From positions 62,001 through 126,000 of the forward strand of contig NZ_LNQB01000102.1 of assembly GCF_001651875.1 (NCBI RefSeq): a stretch of DNA of 64,000 nt, written 5' to 3'. Positions within the stretch are counted from its first letter, which is position 1, and each line of letters starts with the position of its first letter. The notes below the pieces were generated by a model. That model searched no databases and had not been told where the DNA came from. It saw nothing but the letters and a program-made list of their open reading frames with translations. This document shows positions 42,570 through 52,070 of this stretch, piece after piece. The translations under genes and the position numbers were made by a program. The stretch is from Sinorhizobium saheli (lineage in GTDB: Bacteria; Pseudomonadota; Alphaproteobacteria; Rhizobiales; Rhizobiaceae).

Positions 42570-42776
42570 CTATTCGTTCGTTCGGCCCCGCTGGCGCGGG
42601 TCCACACCGCCCTCGCGGGTCGTGTCGTTGTCGACATCGCCTTCGACGGTGTTGCCGCGCTTCAGGACCTCGTCATCGGAAGGTCCGCGAATGCCCTTGG
42701 AGCGACCGATTCCGGGATCCTGCTTAAGATCCTTGTCGCTCGGCCGGCGTGTCTTCAGATGCTTGGACGATGTCAT
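42570..42776 (-). CDS. Small hydrophilic protein, first of three
   Basis: This 68-residue protein is rich in Asp, Lys, Arg and Gly (MTSSKHLKTRRPSDKDLKQD..., DDEVLKRGNTVEGDVDNDTTREGG). GGAGGAAGG lies just upstream of the ATG at 42776. No recognised family. It is 10 bp upstream of the next small gene, so the three are likely one transcript. Confidence 0.68.
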   Translation of the reverse strand: MTSSKHLKTRRPSDKDLKQDPGIGRSKGIRGPSDDEVLKRGNTVEGDVDNDTTREGGVDPRQRGRTNE

Positions 42777-43005
42777 CGGCCTTCCTCCTCGAATGCGGCC
42801 CGCCAGGCAGCCTGGAACCGGCCGCGTCGGCACTCTTCGACGGGCTAACCGAGCCCAACGGCGAATGTTCCGAAATTGCAGGCCGCGCCGACGGGTAGAA
42901 GCGCCGCGCACCTCATTTGCCGAAAAGGAAACAATCTCGGGGAATGGGTGTTAGGCCTTGAGAGGGCAATTCGGAGTGTTCCGGCGAAATTGTCAGGAGG
43001 CGACC

Positions 43006-43449
43006 ATGAGCGCGACAGGCCTCGACGTATTCGACAAGACCGTGCAAACCACCAATATCTGGCTCGGAGAAATCATGGAGCATCACGGGCCCGATCGGAA
43101 AGTGGCGTGGCACATGCTGGGCGTGGTGCTCCGAGCGCTGCGCGTGAGGCTTCCCCCGGAGGTCGCTGCCCACCTCGGCGCGGAGCTGCCGCTGCTCGTC
43201 CGGGGTGCCTATTACGACCAGTACCGCCCCAACCACCGACCGGAGGCGGCCCGTTCGCTCGATGACTTCCTCGCAACCGTCGCGGAAGGGATGAAGGACA
43301 CCCGCCCGGTCAACCCCACCGAGGCGGTGAAATCGGTGTTTGCGGTGCTGGCGCGGCACGTCGACCTCGGCCAAACGGCGAAGGTGCGCAATACCTTGCC
43401 GAAGGAGATCCGGCCCCTCTGGCCGGAAAGCGTCGGCGCCAGCGAATAG
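43006..43449 (+). CDS. DUF2267 family protein
   Basis: The 147-residue, helical, soluble protein carries the DUF2267 pattern: DKTVQTTNIWLGEIMEHHG, then AWHMLGVVLRALRVRLPPEVAAHLGAELPLLVRGAYYDQYRP and an ARHVDLGQTAKVRNTLPKEIRPLWPE end. Function of the family is unknown; members are often in stress-response regions. CAGGAGG precedes the ATG at 43006. It is divergent from the three small hydrophilic genes. Confidence 0.85.
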   Translation: MSATGLDVFDKTVQTTNIWLGEIMEHHGPDRKVAWHMLGVVLRALRVRLPPEVAAHLGAELPLLVRGAYYDQYRPNHRPEAARSLDDFLATVAEGMKDTRPVNPTEAVKSVFAVLARHVDLGQTAKVRNTLPKEIRPLWPESVGASE

Positions 43450-43515
43450 GCGAAGGAACGGAGCCGGTCGATGCGAGCGCCGGCCGGGAGATTATGTCCT
43501 ACGGGAAGTCGCCGA

Positions 43516-43824
43516 TCAGAGTGCCTGAAGCTTGCCGAGCTGCTGGGCGACCAGATAGTAGAAGGTCACGCGCGACTTGCTGCGGTCGTCCGCCATCGCC
43601 TTCGCCGCCGCTGCAATGGCCGTGTCCGCCTGAGCGCCGCCGACACCGAGCTTCTTCTCGCACCATTTCTCCTTGACGCGCTCGAGTTCCTTTGGATCCG
43701 ATGCCGAAACGAGGGCGGAATCCTTGTTGCGAAGGGCGATGCCGAGGTGGCGCACGATCTTGTTGACAACCGCCTCGTCGGCGCCGCTGTCATATTTCTG
43801 CACGTCCGCAAGATAATCGGTCAT
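43516..43824 (-). CDS. DUF2853 family protein
   Basis: The 102-residue helical protein has YLADVQKYDSGADEAVVNKIVRHLGIALRNKDSALVSASDPKELERVKEKWCEKKLG and SRVTFYYLVAQQLGKLQ, the DUF2853 pattern. It is cytoplasmic; function is unknown. It stands alone, convergent with the DUF2267 gene and divergent from ssrA. Confidence 0.85.
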   Translation of the reverse strand: MTDYLADVQKYDSGADEAVVNKIVRHLGIALRNKDSALVSASDPKELERVKEKWCEKKLGVGGAQADTAIAAAAKAMADDRSKSRVTFYYLVAQQLGKLQAL

Positions 43825-43989
43825 GATGCCTCCATTGCGTTGCTCCGACGCTGCACCGCTTCCTCGCGAGCTGCGTGCAGCAAACCGAGTTTTGCACGCT
43901 TCTCTTGCGAGTCAAGGCGTTTCGAGGAGGACTGCCGCAGCCTGGCGGATGCGCGTCACTTTCTCTGTCCTTGGCCCTTTCCTTGGGCC

Positions 43990-44345
43990 GCGGAAGCACC
44001 TATATGACAAATGCCGCTTTCGGGCGGCTATGGCAATAAACGGGCGATGCAATAAACCCATTGGACCCGGGGGCGGTACCCGGCGCCTCCACCAAAAACC
44101 GGCCTGAAGCGCGGCCGGCTTTTGATGGGGGCGAAATAGGATCGACAAGGGTGTAAAGATCGACTTTTTGCCCGGCATTGTACCACCGTTATCGGGCTAA
44201 ACTAGTAGTTGCAAACGACAACTATGCTGAAGCACGTCTCGCTGCCTAACGGCGGTGCGGCACTTCAAATCAAGTCCTTCCGGGTAGCACCGTAAGGCGG
44301 GGTCCGAAGGCACCTGGCAACAGAAGCCTTCACCTTCTCCCCTGT
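43990..44345 (+). ncRNA. ssrA: tmRNA (ssrA), two-piece permuted form
   Basis: tmRNA rescues stalled ribosomes and tags the nascent protein. Here the acceptor piece comes first and ends ...CGCCTCC-ACCA at 44094. An intervening loop (44095-44126) with its own hairpin follows, and then the coding piece starting GGGGGCG at 44127, which pairs with CGCCTCC to make the acceptor stem. The tag frame 44211-44249 reads ANDNYAEARLAA-stop; with the carried alanine this is the usual alphaproteobacterial tag. This circular permutation is normal for the group. The outer ends are approximate. sspB, the adaptor for tagged proteins, is encoded 200 bp downstream. Confidence 0.9.
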
Positions 44346-44412
44346 CGTGAAATGGTCTATAGATGCCTCGATAATTGACTCGTCATGAACAGACGGGCAA
44401 TGAAGGAGCAGA

Positions 44413-44475
44413 CGGCAGCGCCGCTCGTCGTTGAAGACGCGCAACTCGCCGCAGCACCTTGAATCGCTGCATGAT
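44413..44475 (+). repeat. RIME1-like element, degenerate left half
   Basis: GGCAGCGCCGC..., GACGCGCAAC, GCAGCACCTTGAATCGCTGC and ATG follow the order of the full element at 24382. The right-hand dyad is missing. It lies between ssrA and sspB. Confidence 0.6.
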
Positions 44476-44543
44476 TCCAGAATGACGTTCCCTGTCGGAG
44501 GAATCGCGCACCGGAGTGTGAGCTGAAGAGAAACGGGGAAAAT

Positions 44544-45062
44544 ATGGGCCAGGACCACATTCGCTATGACATTCTGGCGCAGGACGCGCTTCGCGGCGTC
44601 ATTCGCAAGGTGTTGGCCGAAGTAGCCGCGACGGGCCATCTGCCCGGCGACCATCATTTCTTCATCACGTTCCTGACCGGCGCCCCTGGCGTCCGCCTTT
44701 CGCAGCACCTCAAGGCCAAATATCCGGAACAGATGACGATCGTCGTTCAGCACCAGTTCTGGGAACTCAAGGTTTCCGAAACCGGCTTCGAGATCGGCCT
44801 CTCCTTCTCCGATACGCCGGAGAAGCTGGTGATCCCCTTCAACGCCATCCGCGGTTTCTACGACCCCTCGGTCAACTTCGAGCTCGAATTCGACGTGGCC
44901 GCCAGCGAGGACGAGGAAGAGGCGGAATCGGCGGAAATCACCGCCTATCCGCTGAGCGAGGCCGAGGACGCACCGGCGGACAAGAGCTCCGAGAAGCCGG
45001 ACGGCGGCCCCAAGGGCGGCGCCTCCGTCGTCTCGCTCGATTCCTTCCGCAAGAAGAACTGA
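44544..45062 (+). CDS. sspB: SspB, ClpXP adaptor for ssrA-tagged proteins (alpha type)
   Basis: The 172-residue protein has the SspB-alpha fold: QDALRGVIRKVLAEVAATGHLPGDHHFFITFLTGAPGVRLSQHLKAKYPEQMTIVVQHQFWEL, then GLSFSDTPEKLVIPFNAIRGFYDPSVNFEL. An acidic linker and a short C-terminal tail (SVVSLDSFRKKN) presumably contact the ClpX zinc domain. It binds the tmRNA tag and delivers substrates to ClpXP. It is followed 21 bp later by the DUF4169 gene and lies just after ssrA. Confidence 0.93.
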   Translation: MGQDHIRYDILAQDALRGVIRKVLAEVAATGHLPGDHHFFITFLTGAPGVRLSQHLKAKYPEQMTIVVQHQFWELKVSETGFEIGLSFSDTPEKLVIPFNAIRGFYDPSVNFELEFDVAASEDEEEAESAEITAYPLSEAEDAPADKSSEKPDGGPKGGASVVSLDSFRKKN

Positions 45063-45083
45063 TCGACGAGGGACACCGGGGAC

Positions 45084-45311
45084 ATGGCCGCCGAGGTCGT
45101 CAATCTGCGTCAGTTCCGCAAGCGGCAGGCCCGCTCCGAAAAGGAAAAGCAGGCCGAGCAGAACCGCGTGAGCTTCGGCCGCGGCAAGGCCGAGAAGACG
45201 CTGACGAAGGCCTTGAACGAAAAGGCCGTGAAGACGCTCGACCAGGGCCGGCTGGAGCAGCCGCGCTCCGTGGCGTCTGACGAAGATTCGCCCGACCGCA
45301 AAGAGCCCTGA
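45084..45311 (+). CDS. DUF4169 small basic protein
   Basis: This 75-residue protein begins VVNLRQFRKRQARSEKEKQAEQNRVSFGRGKAEK, the DUF4169 signature, and is very rich in Lys, Arg, Gln and Glu. Function unknown. The gene sits 21 bp downstream of sspB, as in many Rhizobiales, which suggests cotranscription. The GGGGAC before the ATG is a weak ribosome-binding site. Confidence 0.82.
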   Translation: MAAEVVNLRQFRKRQARSEKEKQAEQNRVSFGRGKAEKTLTKALNEKAVKTLDQGRLEQPRSVASDEDSPDRKEP

Positions 45312-45437
45312 GCGCCGAAAGACACGGCGAGACCGCCTTTTCCCGTTGCCGCTCTGCGATCGAAAAATGATTCCGCGGCAAGAACTTGCCCTCGTTTCCG
45401 GAATCGGAATGCCAACTGCTTGAATCGGTTTTTGAGG

Positions 45438-45674
45438 ATGGGGAACATCGTCAAGCATTCGGCGACGTTGCACGGACACCGCACCAGCTTCACGCTCGAG
45501 GAGCCATTCTGGCAGGAATTGAAGGCGATCGCCAACAGCCGCGGCCTGCCGCTTGCCCGGCTCATCGCCGAGATCGACGACAGTCGCGGTGCCGACGGCA
45601 ACCTCTCCTCAGCCCTCAGGGTCTATGTACTGGCCTGGGTCAAGTCGCACGCGAATGCGAGCGGCACATCCTGA
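45438..45674 (+). CDS. Ribbon-helix-helix domain protein
   Basis: The 78-residue protein has a HRTSFTLEEPFWQELKAIANSRGLPLARLIAEIDDSR segment of the RHH_4 type, followed by NLSSALRVYVLAW. Such small proteins are found after sspB/DUF4169 or fumarase genes in alphaproteobacteria; a DNA-binding role is inferred from the fold. The open frame begins at a TTG (45420). ATG 45438 is the more likely start, although its ribosome-binding site is poor. Confidence 0.8.
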   Translation: MGNIVKHSATLHGHRTSFTLEEPFWQELKAIANSRGLPLARLIAEIDDSRGADGNLSSALRVYVLAWVKSHANASGTS

Positions 45675-45689
45675 GCCCAGCCTGAACAA

Positions 45690-45912
45690 AGCTTACCCGC
45701 CCCTCAGCCCGCTGCCGCGACCTTCTCCCAGTTCTGACGGGGAGAAGGGAAAGCCGCCAGCTCCACGCCCCGGCATGCCGAAATCGTTGCGCCGGCCGTT
45801 GACCAGATGGGGCTCGCGATTGTTGCGCCGGAGCGGGCCGCGAGTCCCCTTCGCCCCGCCCGCGGGGAGAAGGTGGCCGGCAGGCCGGATGAGGGGCACC
45901 CCCCCAGGTCGA
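45690..45912. repeat. CCTTCTCCCC-type palindromic repeat region
   Basis: The left arm contains ACCTTCTCCCAG...GGGGAGAAGG (about 45717-45750). The right arm contains GGGGAGAAGGTGGCCGGC, AGGCCGGATGAGGG (about 45866-45899). Arms of this kind are repeated many times in rhizobial genomes between genes. The block occupies the gap between the RHH gene and the AsmA-family gene, which are convergent. Confidence 0.65.
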
Positions 45913-45930
45913 AGGATGCAGCCGATCCGC

Positions 45931-48900
45931 CTACTGCACGGTGATGTCGGGCAGCATGTCGAAATTCAGGCCGTGGCCGGTCGGCGGGGCGGCAGTCTGT
46001 CCCGTTGCGTCCCCGCCCGGGGACGGCAGGGCCCCGCCGCGCTGATTGGTTTGCGGCGACCCGATGGGCGCCTGCTGGCGTCCGATGCTGCGCGGCGGAA
46101 CCTGCCGCATGCGCAGGCGCTCCTCCTCCGCGGCCCGCCGTTCGGCCGAAGCCCGCGCTTCGGCTTCGGCCTTCATCCGCGCCGCTTCCGCCGCCGCGGC
46201 CTGGCGGCGGCGCTCTTCGGCAATCGTCCGCCGCCGCTCGAGTTCCCGCGCGGCGGCGCGCGCTTTGTAAAGCGTGACCTCGCGGCGCAGGCGCTGCTTT
46301 TCGAGCACGTTCGCCTGCAGCGTCTCGACGCGCCGCCGTTCGCGTTCGAACGCCCGCAGCGACAGGAAATTCGACAGGTCGGTCACATCGACCGCAACGC
46401 CCGGCGCCGCCAGCAGCCCTGCATAACCAAGGCGCACCCGAGGCTCCGCGCCGGCGATCGCCTCCTCGCCCGGTCGGAAGGTCAGGTCGATCATGCCGGT
46501 CATACGACCGGCGGGAAGATCGAAGGAAGCCTCGCCGCTGAAGGTCGCATTGCCATCGGCCGCCGCGACGTTCTGCACCCGGACGGTACCGCCGGCGATG
46601 CTGAATGGTACTTTGACGGCGCCGACGACCGACTGCCCGGAGAAAAGCACGCTCTCGGCGGCCTTCTCGATCGTCTCCGGCGAGATCTGCGTCTTCATCG
46701 CATCGGCGGCCGCCATCAGTTGCGGCAGCGCCGCCGTGTTGACGCCGTTGAGGGTCACGCCGTTGAAGATCGCCGTCCCCGAGCCGCTCGCCGAATGAGC
46801 CATCGCCTGCGGCGTCGCGCCGGAAGCCTCCATCGCCACTGCCAGGTCGAAGCGGCCGGTCGCGACCGGCGCGTTCGCTCGCATCCAGCCGGCCGCGGCC
46901 AGATCGCCGCCCTTGAGGTCGAAGCGCGAACGCAGGAAGCCGGAGCCGTTGGCGTTGCCGAGCTGCAGCCGCCCCTCGAGCTTGCCCCCCAGCCAGTCCC
47001 CCGTCGCCTCGCTGAAGGAGAACTCGTCGCCCTTCCATTCGAGCTTTCCGGCAAAGTCCGCCACCGGACCGTAGACGCCGGGCCAGAAGCGTTTCGCCGT
47101 GACGTCGAGCGCCACATCGAGGCCGCTCCAGGCAGGCTGCGCAACCGGCGTCAGCGACAGGCCGCCGACCGTCGCATCCTGGACCTGTCCGAGGATCCCT
47201 TCGCCGAGCCAGGCGAGATCGAGCGTGTCGATCGCCAGTTCGCCCTCGGCCCTGCCGGCGACCTTGCGGTCAATCGCCAGCGCGCCCGTAAAGCCGTTCC
47301 GGTCGGCCTTGCCCTCGATCCTCGAGACTGAAATCTTCTCCGGATCGGTTGCGAACTCGGCCGAGAGCGTCACCGGCAGGCCGCTGCCCATCTGCGGCAA
47401 GCCGATTCCCTGCAGCAGGAGATAGGGTTCCAGGTCCTCCGTCTTCAGCGTCAGCTTCCCCTGCCCTTCGAGATAATGCTCGCGCGAGAGATCGAACACG
47501 CCTTGGGCGGCAAGCGACGTCTTCTCCGTCGTGAAGGTAAGCGAGCCGTTGGCCTTTGCTCCCTCGGTGCTTTGCAGCTTGACGGCAAGGATGCCGTTGG
47601 CATCGGCGTCGAACGGCAGTGGATCGAGGCCGGCTTGCCCGAGAAGAGCGGCCGTCTGCGGATTTTCAAGCGTCGCTTCAAGCAGCATGCCCTGGCCGGC
47701 GAGCGCCTGGGAAACGTCCGGCGCCTGGTAGCTCGCCGCGATCTTGCCGCCATTCGCCGTGCCGATCACGCCGAAGGTGACCGGCGCATTGCCCTCCTTG
47801 CTGCCCGCCGTCAGCGTCACGTCGAAGGCGGCATCGGAATAATAGGGGCCGGCCTTGATCAGACGTTGGAGTGCCGGATGGGCCGCCGCATGCCTACCGA
47901 TCATTTCGAGGAAGGGCGTGAGTTCCTCGGCGGCGAGCTTCATCTTCGCCGAGACCACCGGCTTTTCGAGCCCGCCACTCATCCGGCCGGAGAAGGCAAG
48001 CTGTGCGCCGGAGAGCGCGCCGATCGCCACCCGCTCTGCCTGCAACTGACCGTTCTTGTAGGTAAGCACCGCCTGCACGTCCTGCGCCTCCTCTCCGAAG
48101 GCGAGGAACGTATCGGCGGAGATATCGGCGGCAATGGCGTGCTGCAGCAATGTCCCGGCCGACGCATCGCCGGCGACCAGACCGGCGAGCGCCCGCAGCG
48201 CCTCCAGGTCGATGCGGTTGCCTTTGAGTTGCAGCGACAGCGTCGGCGGCTGCTCGGCGAAGGACTGGCGTTCGATCCTGCCCTTGAGTGTCGCCGGACC
48301 GGCCGCCACCTCCAGGTTTTCGAACTGCTGCAGCGTGTCGGTCAGGTTGACGGTTGCCGCGAACCCTGCCGTCTTCAGCTGCCGGAGCGCCGGATCCACG
48401 GAACCGGCCAGCCAGTTTGCGAGCCCTGAAGGCTGGTTGGAGGCGACGACGACGTCGCCGCGGAAACTGCGCTGGCCCTTGAGGTTCAGCCGCCCCTTGG
48501 CCTCCAGTTGCGTGCGGCCGGGCAGAAGCGCGACGGCGTTGTCGACGATCCAGCCGGCGCCGTCGGGCCTGACATCGAGGCGCACGTCGCGCACCGTCGT
48601 GTCGCCGATCACGATCGCCGGAAGCTTCAGGCTGGCGCGGCCGGGTACTTGCGGAATGGGAATGTCGGCGGCGATCGCCATCATCGCCTCGACCCGCTGG
48701 CGGAGCGAAACGGCGGGATCACGGCCCGTCTTGCCGCGGCTGCCCGAATTGCCGATGCGGCTCACGTCGATCTGCTGGCCATCGGCGATCAGCAGGAACT
48801 TCTGGTCCTTGCCCGTGTCGAGCGTCGCCTCGCCGGTGACGATATAGGGGTCGTCGGGCGGCCCCACCTCGAAATGATATTCCGGAACGCGGATGCTTTC

Positions 48901-49700
48901 GTTAGTGAGCTGGAACTGGCCGTTGATGCGCAGCGCCCCCCGGCCTTGGCCTCGCTTGCCGGCCGGTTTTCGGTGAGCGTGAAGCGGCCGCTGTAGACCG
49001 GCTTGAAATCCACCACCTTGAGGTCGCCGTCGAGCTCGACGCCGAAGGGGCGCTCGTCCGGCGTCAGCCGCGCCCGAAGGCTCAACGCCCCCTCTTCGTC
49101 GACCGCGTTGCTGGCAAGGGAGAAGCTGCCCGCCTCGCCGTCGAGCGCCGCCCGTCCCTCGATCTTCCAGGGACCGGCCAGCGACCGCGCCGAAACGGCA
49201 GCCGAAAGGTCGCTGACCCTCCGGGTCCGCCCCGTCTGCTCGTCGATGAACTCGATCTCGCCATCGGCGATCTCGACGTTTTCGAGCACGACCGTCTTGG
49301 CGGGAATCGCCGTGCTTGGTCCGCGCGCCCAGTCGAGCGTGCCGTCCGGCCGGAGCCGCAGGCGCGCCTTCGGACGATCGAGCCGCATGTCGAAGATCAG
49401 TGCTTCGCCGCTCAGGAACGGCGCCAGTTCCGCGCTCATGGAGAATTGCGCCACCTGGATCAGCGGCGGCCCGCCGTCCGTCGCCCCGACGCGCACGTCG
49501 TTGAGCGTGACCGTGGGGAACGGGATGAGGCGCGCATCGACGCTGCCATGCACGACCACGGGCTTGCCCATGATGCGGCTCGCCTCGCGCTCGAAATCGG
49601 TGCGGAAGCTGGTCCAGTCGATGAACAACGGTGCGATCAGCGCCGCGAAGAGTGCGACAACCAGCAGTCCGCCGATGGTAACCAGAATTCGCGCCAGCAC
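45931..49700 (-). pseudogene. AsmA-family outer-membrane/lipid-transport protein gene with a frameshift
   Basis: Two overlapping frames make one AsmA-family protein of about 1256 residues: an N-terminal part from GTG 49700 with one membrane anchor (ILVTIGGLLVVALFAALIAPLFIDW), and a long C-terminal part ending at 45931. The break is at a run of six C (48936-48941 on the plus strand). Reading seven restores AKAGGALRINGQFQL in one frame. The rest is intact, including the AsmA_2-like region and a coiled, Arg/Glu-rich C-terminus. It is either a recent frameshift mutation or a homopolymer sequencing error. AsmA-like proteins bridge the periplasm and move phospholipids. Confidence 0.85.
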
Positions 49701-49765
49701 CGTGTCACATTCCCATCAGTTCGTCCGCGCCCCTCTATTGGGGATATCAGCCCATTTCGTCCGCG

Positions 49766-51205
49766 TCAGGCAAAAATCTTGCCCGGGTTGAAGATATTGT
49801 CGGGATCGAGCGAATGCTTGATCTGCCGCATCAGATCCACCGCGTCGCCAAGTTCGGCCGCGAGGAACGGCATCTTGCCCTGCCCTATCCCGTGTTCGCC
49901 CGTGCAGGTGCCGTCCATCGACAGCGCCCGCGCGTTCAGCCGCTCGACGAAGGCCTCCGCCCGCGCCACATCGGCCGCATCCTTGTCGTCGAAAAGCAAC
50001 CCGACGTGAAAATTGCCGTCGCCGGCGTGGCCGACGATCGGTGCGATCAATCCGTGCGCGGCAATGTCCTCATGCGTCGCCGCGACGCAATCGGCCAGCC
50101 GCGAGATCGGCACGCAGACGTCGGTGGCGAGGATTGCACGCCCCGGCATCAGGCTCTTCTGTGCCCAGTAGGCGTTGTGCCGCGCCTTCCAGAGCTGCGC
50201 GCGCTCCTCCGGATTGGTCGTCCAGATGAATCCTGTAGAACCGAATTCCGACGCTATTTCGGCGAAGTGGCGCGATTGCAGCTCGACGCTCTCGGCGTTG
50301 CCATGAAATTCGAGGAAAAGCGTCGGCGTCTCCTCGTAGTGCAGGCCGGAATAGGCGTTGCAGGCCTTCATCTGCAGCGCGTCGAGGAATTCGATCCGTG
50401 CCACCGGTATGCCGGACTGGATGGTCAGGATTACGGCGTTGCAGGCGTCCGCGATCGTCGGAAACGGGCAGACGCCGCCGGAAATCACCTCCGGTATGCC
50501 CTGCAGGCGCAAGGTGATCGAGGTGATGATCCCGAGCGTGCCTTCGGCGCCGACGAAGAGCCGCGTCAGATCATAGCCGGCCGAGGACTTCCGCGCCCGA
50601 TGCGCGGTCCTAATCTCGCGCCCGCCGGCGACGACCGCCGTCACCGCCAGCACGTTCTCCTTCATCGTCCCGTAGCGCACCGCATTGGTGCCGGACGCCC
50701 GCGTCGACGTCATGCCACCGATCGAGGCATTCGCGCCCGGGTCGATCGGAAAGAAGAGCCCGGTGTCACGCAGATAGACATTGAGCTCTTCCCGCGTCAC
50801 GCCCGGCTCGACGGTACAATCCAGATCCTCGGCATTGACGGCAAGCACGCGGTTCATCCGCGTCATGTCGACCGAGATGCCGCCATAAGGCGCGTTGACA
50901 TGGCCTTCGAGCGACGAACCGGCCCCGAAGGGGATGAGCGGCACCCGATGCTCGCTGGCGATCGCGACGATCTCGCGCACCTCGGCCGCGCTCTCGAGAA
51001 AGACCACCGCGTCGGGCAATTGCGCCGGAATGTAGGTCGTCGTGTTGGCGTGCTGCGCGCGGATCGCTTCACCCGTCTGGAAGCGCTCGGCGAAGCGCGC
51101 GGCAAGAAGCGCCTTCACTACCGCGATACCGTCCTCGTTTCTCGGCCCCGCCTTGATTGCTTTCAACGCCACGAAGAATGTCCCTTTCACCTCGCCGCGC
51201 GTCAC
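49766..51205 (-). CDS. FAD-linked oxidase, D-lactate dehydrogenase/GlcD-like
   Basis: This 479-residue flavoprotein has an N-terminal PP-loop FAD domain (PDAVVFLESAAEVREIVAIASEHRVPLIPFGAGSSLEGHVN) and SIGGMTSTRASGTNAVRYGTMKENVLAV. The C-terminal domain carries the conserved VGHAGDGNFHVGLLFD and TCTGEHGIGQGK motifs. It oxidises a 2-hydroxy acid, most likely D-lactate, and passes electrons to cytochrome c or quinone. The start is a GTG with no strong ribosome-binding site, so the exact N-terminus is uncertain. No glcE/glcF partner is adjacent, which favours a D-lactate dehydrogenase of the Dld/DLD1 type. Confidence 0.88.
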   Translation of the reverse strand: MTRGEVKGTFFVALKAIKAGPRNEDGIAVVKALLAARFAERFQTGEAIRAQHANTTTYIPAQLPDAVVFLESAAEVREIVAIASEHRVPLIPFGAGSSLEGHVNAPYGGISVDMTRMNRVLAVNAEDLDCTVEPGVTREELNVYLRDTGLFFPIDPGANASIGGMTSTRASGTNAVRYGTMKENVLAVTAVVAGGREIRTAHRARKSSAGYDLTRLFVGAEGTLGIITSITLRLQGIPEVISGGVCPFPTIADACNAVILTIQSGIPVARIEFLDALQMKACNAYSGLHYEETPTLFLEFHGNAESVELQSRHFAEIASEFGSTGFIWTTNPEERAQLWKARHNAYWAQKSLMPGRAILATDVCVPISRLADCVAATHEDIAAHGLIAPIVGHAGDGNFHVGLLFDDKDAADVARAEAFVERLNARALSMDGTCTGEHGIGQGKMPFLAAELGDAVDLMRQIKHSLDPDNIFNPGKIFA

Positions 51206-51636
51206 TGCGACGCCCGGAAATGCCGTAACTTTTTGAACCGCCCGCGTAATTTATCCTCAATTCAAACCCGATTTAAGGACTATGCGGCCGGAGAGGACGA
51301 GGAAATGCAATAAGGCCATTCATGTCCGGCTCGTGAAACCGATCACGATTGCCTCGAACAGGCTCCCGATCCGTCTTCCCTTCCCCCCGCACGCTCGGGG
51401 AAGCGCTTAGATTTCAAGGCGCTACTGTGCAAATCGGAATCATTTTGTCCAGAAGGTCGCGCCATCTTCGATCGCCCGGGCCGCACGAAATCGTCGCCGG
51501 TGATACCGGCTGGTCACAAGTGCCGCAACAACGATGACGCGATGGCCGCGACGCGCTTGCTCCGGCGCGGACGGGAGAATGCAGCTTTTGTTTGCCGGCT
51601 TATGAGGTATTATGTCGGAAAACGGGAGAACGTCGC
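51206..51636. other. Gene-free stretch with a RIME1 fragment
   Basis: This ~430-bp interval lies between two divergent genes. Around 51410-51440, on the minus strand, a short GTAGCGCCTTGAAAT segment matches the centre of the RIME1-like element. The promoter of the FAD oxidase should lie near 51206-51300. No further gene or terminator can be supported. Confidence 0.45.
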
Positions 51637-52070
51637 ATGTTCGGGCTGCTTGCTTTGATCACGGCGTCAATTTTCTTCGGCGCCGCCATTTACATCAACG
51701 TGGCCGAACAGCCGGCGCGGCTTGGGCTGGACGGCGGCGCGGCATTGAGGGAGTGGGGGCCGGCCTACCGGCGCGGCTTCGAGATGCAGGCGCCTCTTGC
51801 CATCATCTCCTGTCTCCTCGGCGCCGCCGCCTGGTGGCAGACCGGCAATGGCCTTTGGGGCCTCGGAGCGGCGGTCATCATCCTCAACTGGCCCTATATA
51901 CGCTGTTCGTCATCATGCCCATAAACCAGAGGCTGGAAACGACGCAGCCGGAACAGGCAAACGCGGAGACCCGCGAGTTGATCGCTCGCTGGGGCAAGCT
52001 GCATATCGGCCGCAGCGTTCTCGGCGCCGTCGCCACCGCGATCTACCTCATCGCCGCCGCCGGCGGCTAG
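51637..52070 (+). pseudogene. DUF1772 membrane protein gene with a frameshift
   Basis: The first frame encodes [29 protein letters not shown]..., with membrane segments and the DUF1772 pattern up to VIILNWPY. The second continues with [13 protein letters not shown]...ARWGKLHIGRSVLGAVATAIYLIAAAGG. An extra TA in a TATATA run (51895-51900) puts them out of frame; removing it gives a normal 143-residue, four-helix protein. GGGAGAA precedes the ATG. DUF1772 (anthrone-oxygenase-like) proteins are of unknown function. Recent mutation or sequencing error are both possible. Confidence 0.82.

Noticed and set aside
44040-44100. tRNA-like end with CCA near 44094
   Set aside because: It is the acceptor piece of the permuted tmRNA; the pairing partner and tag frame lie just downstream.
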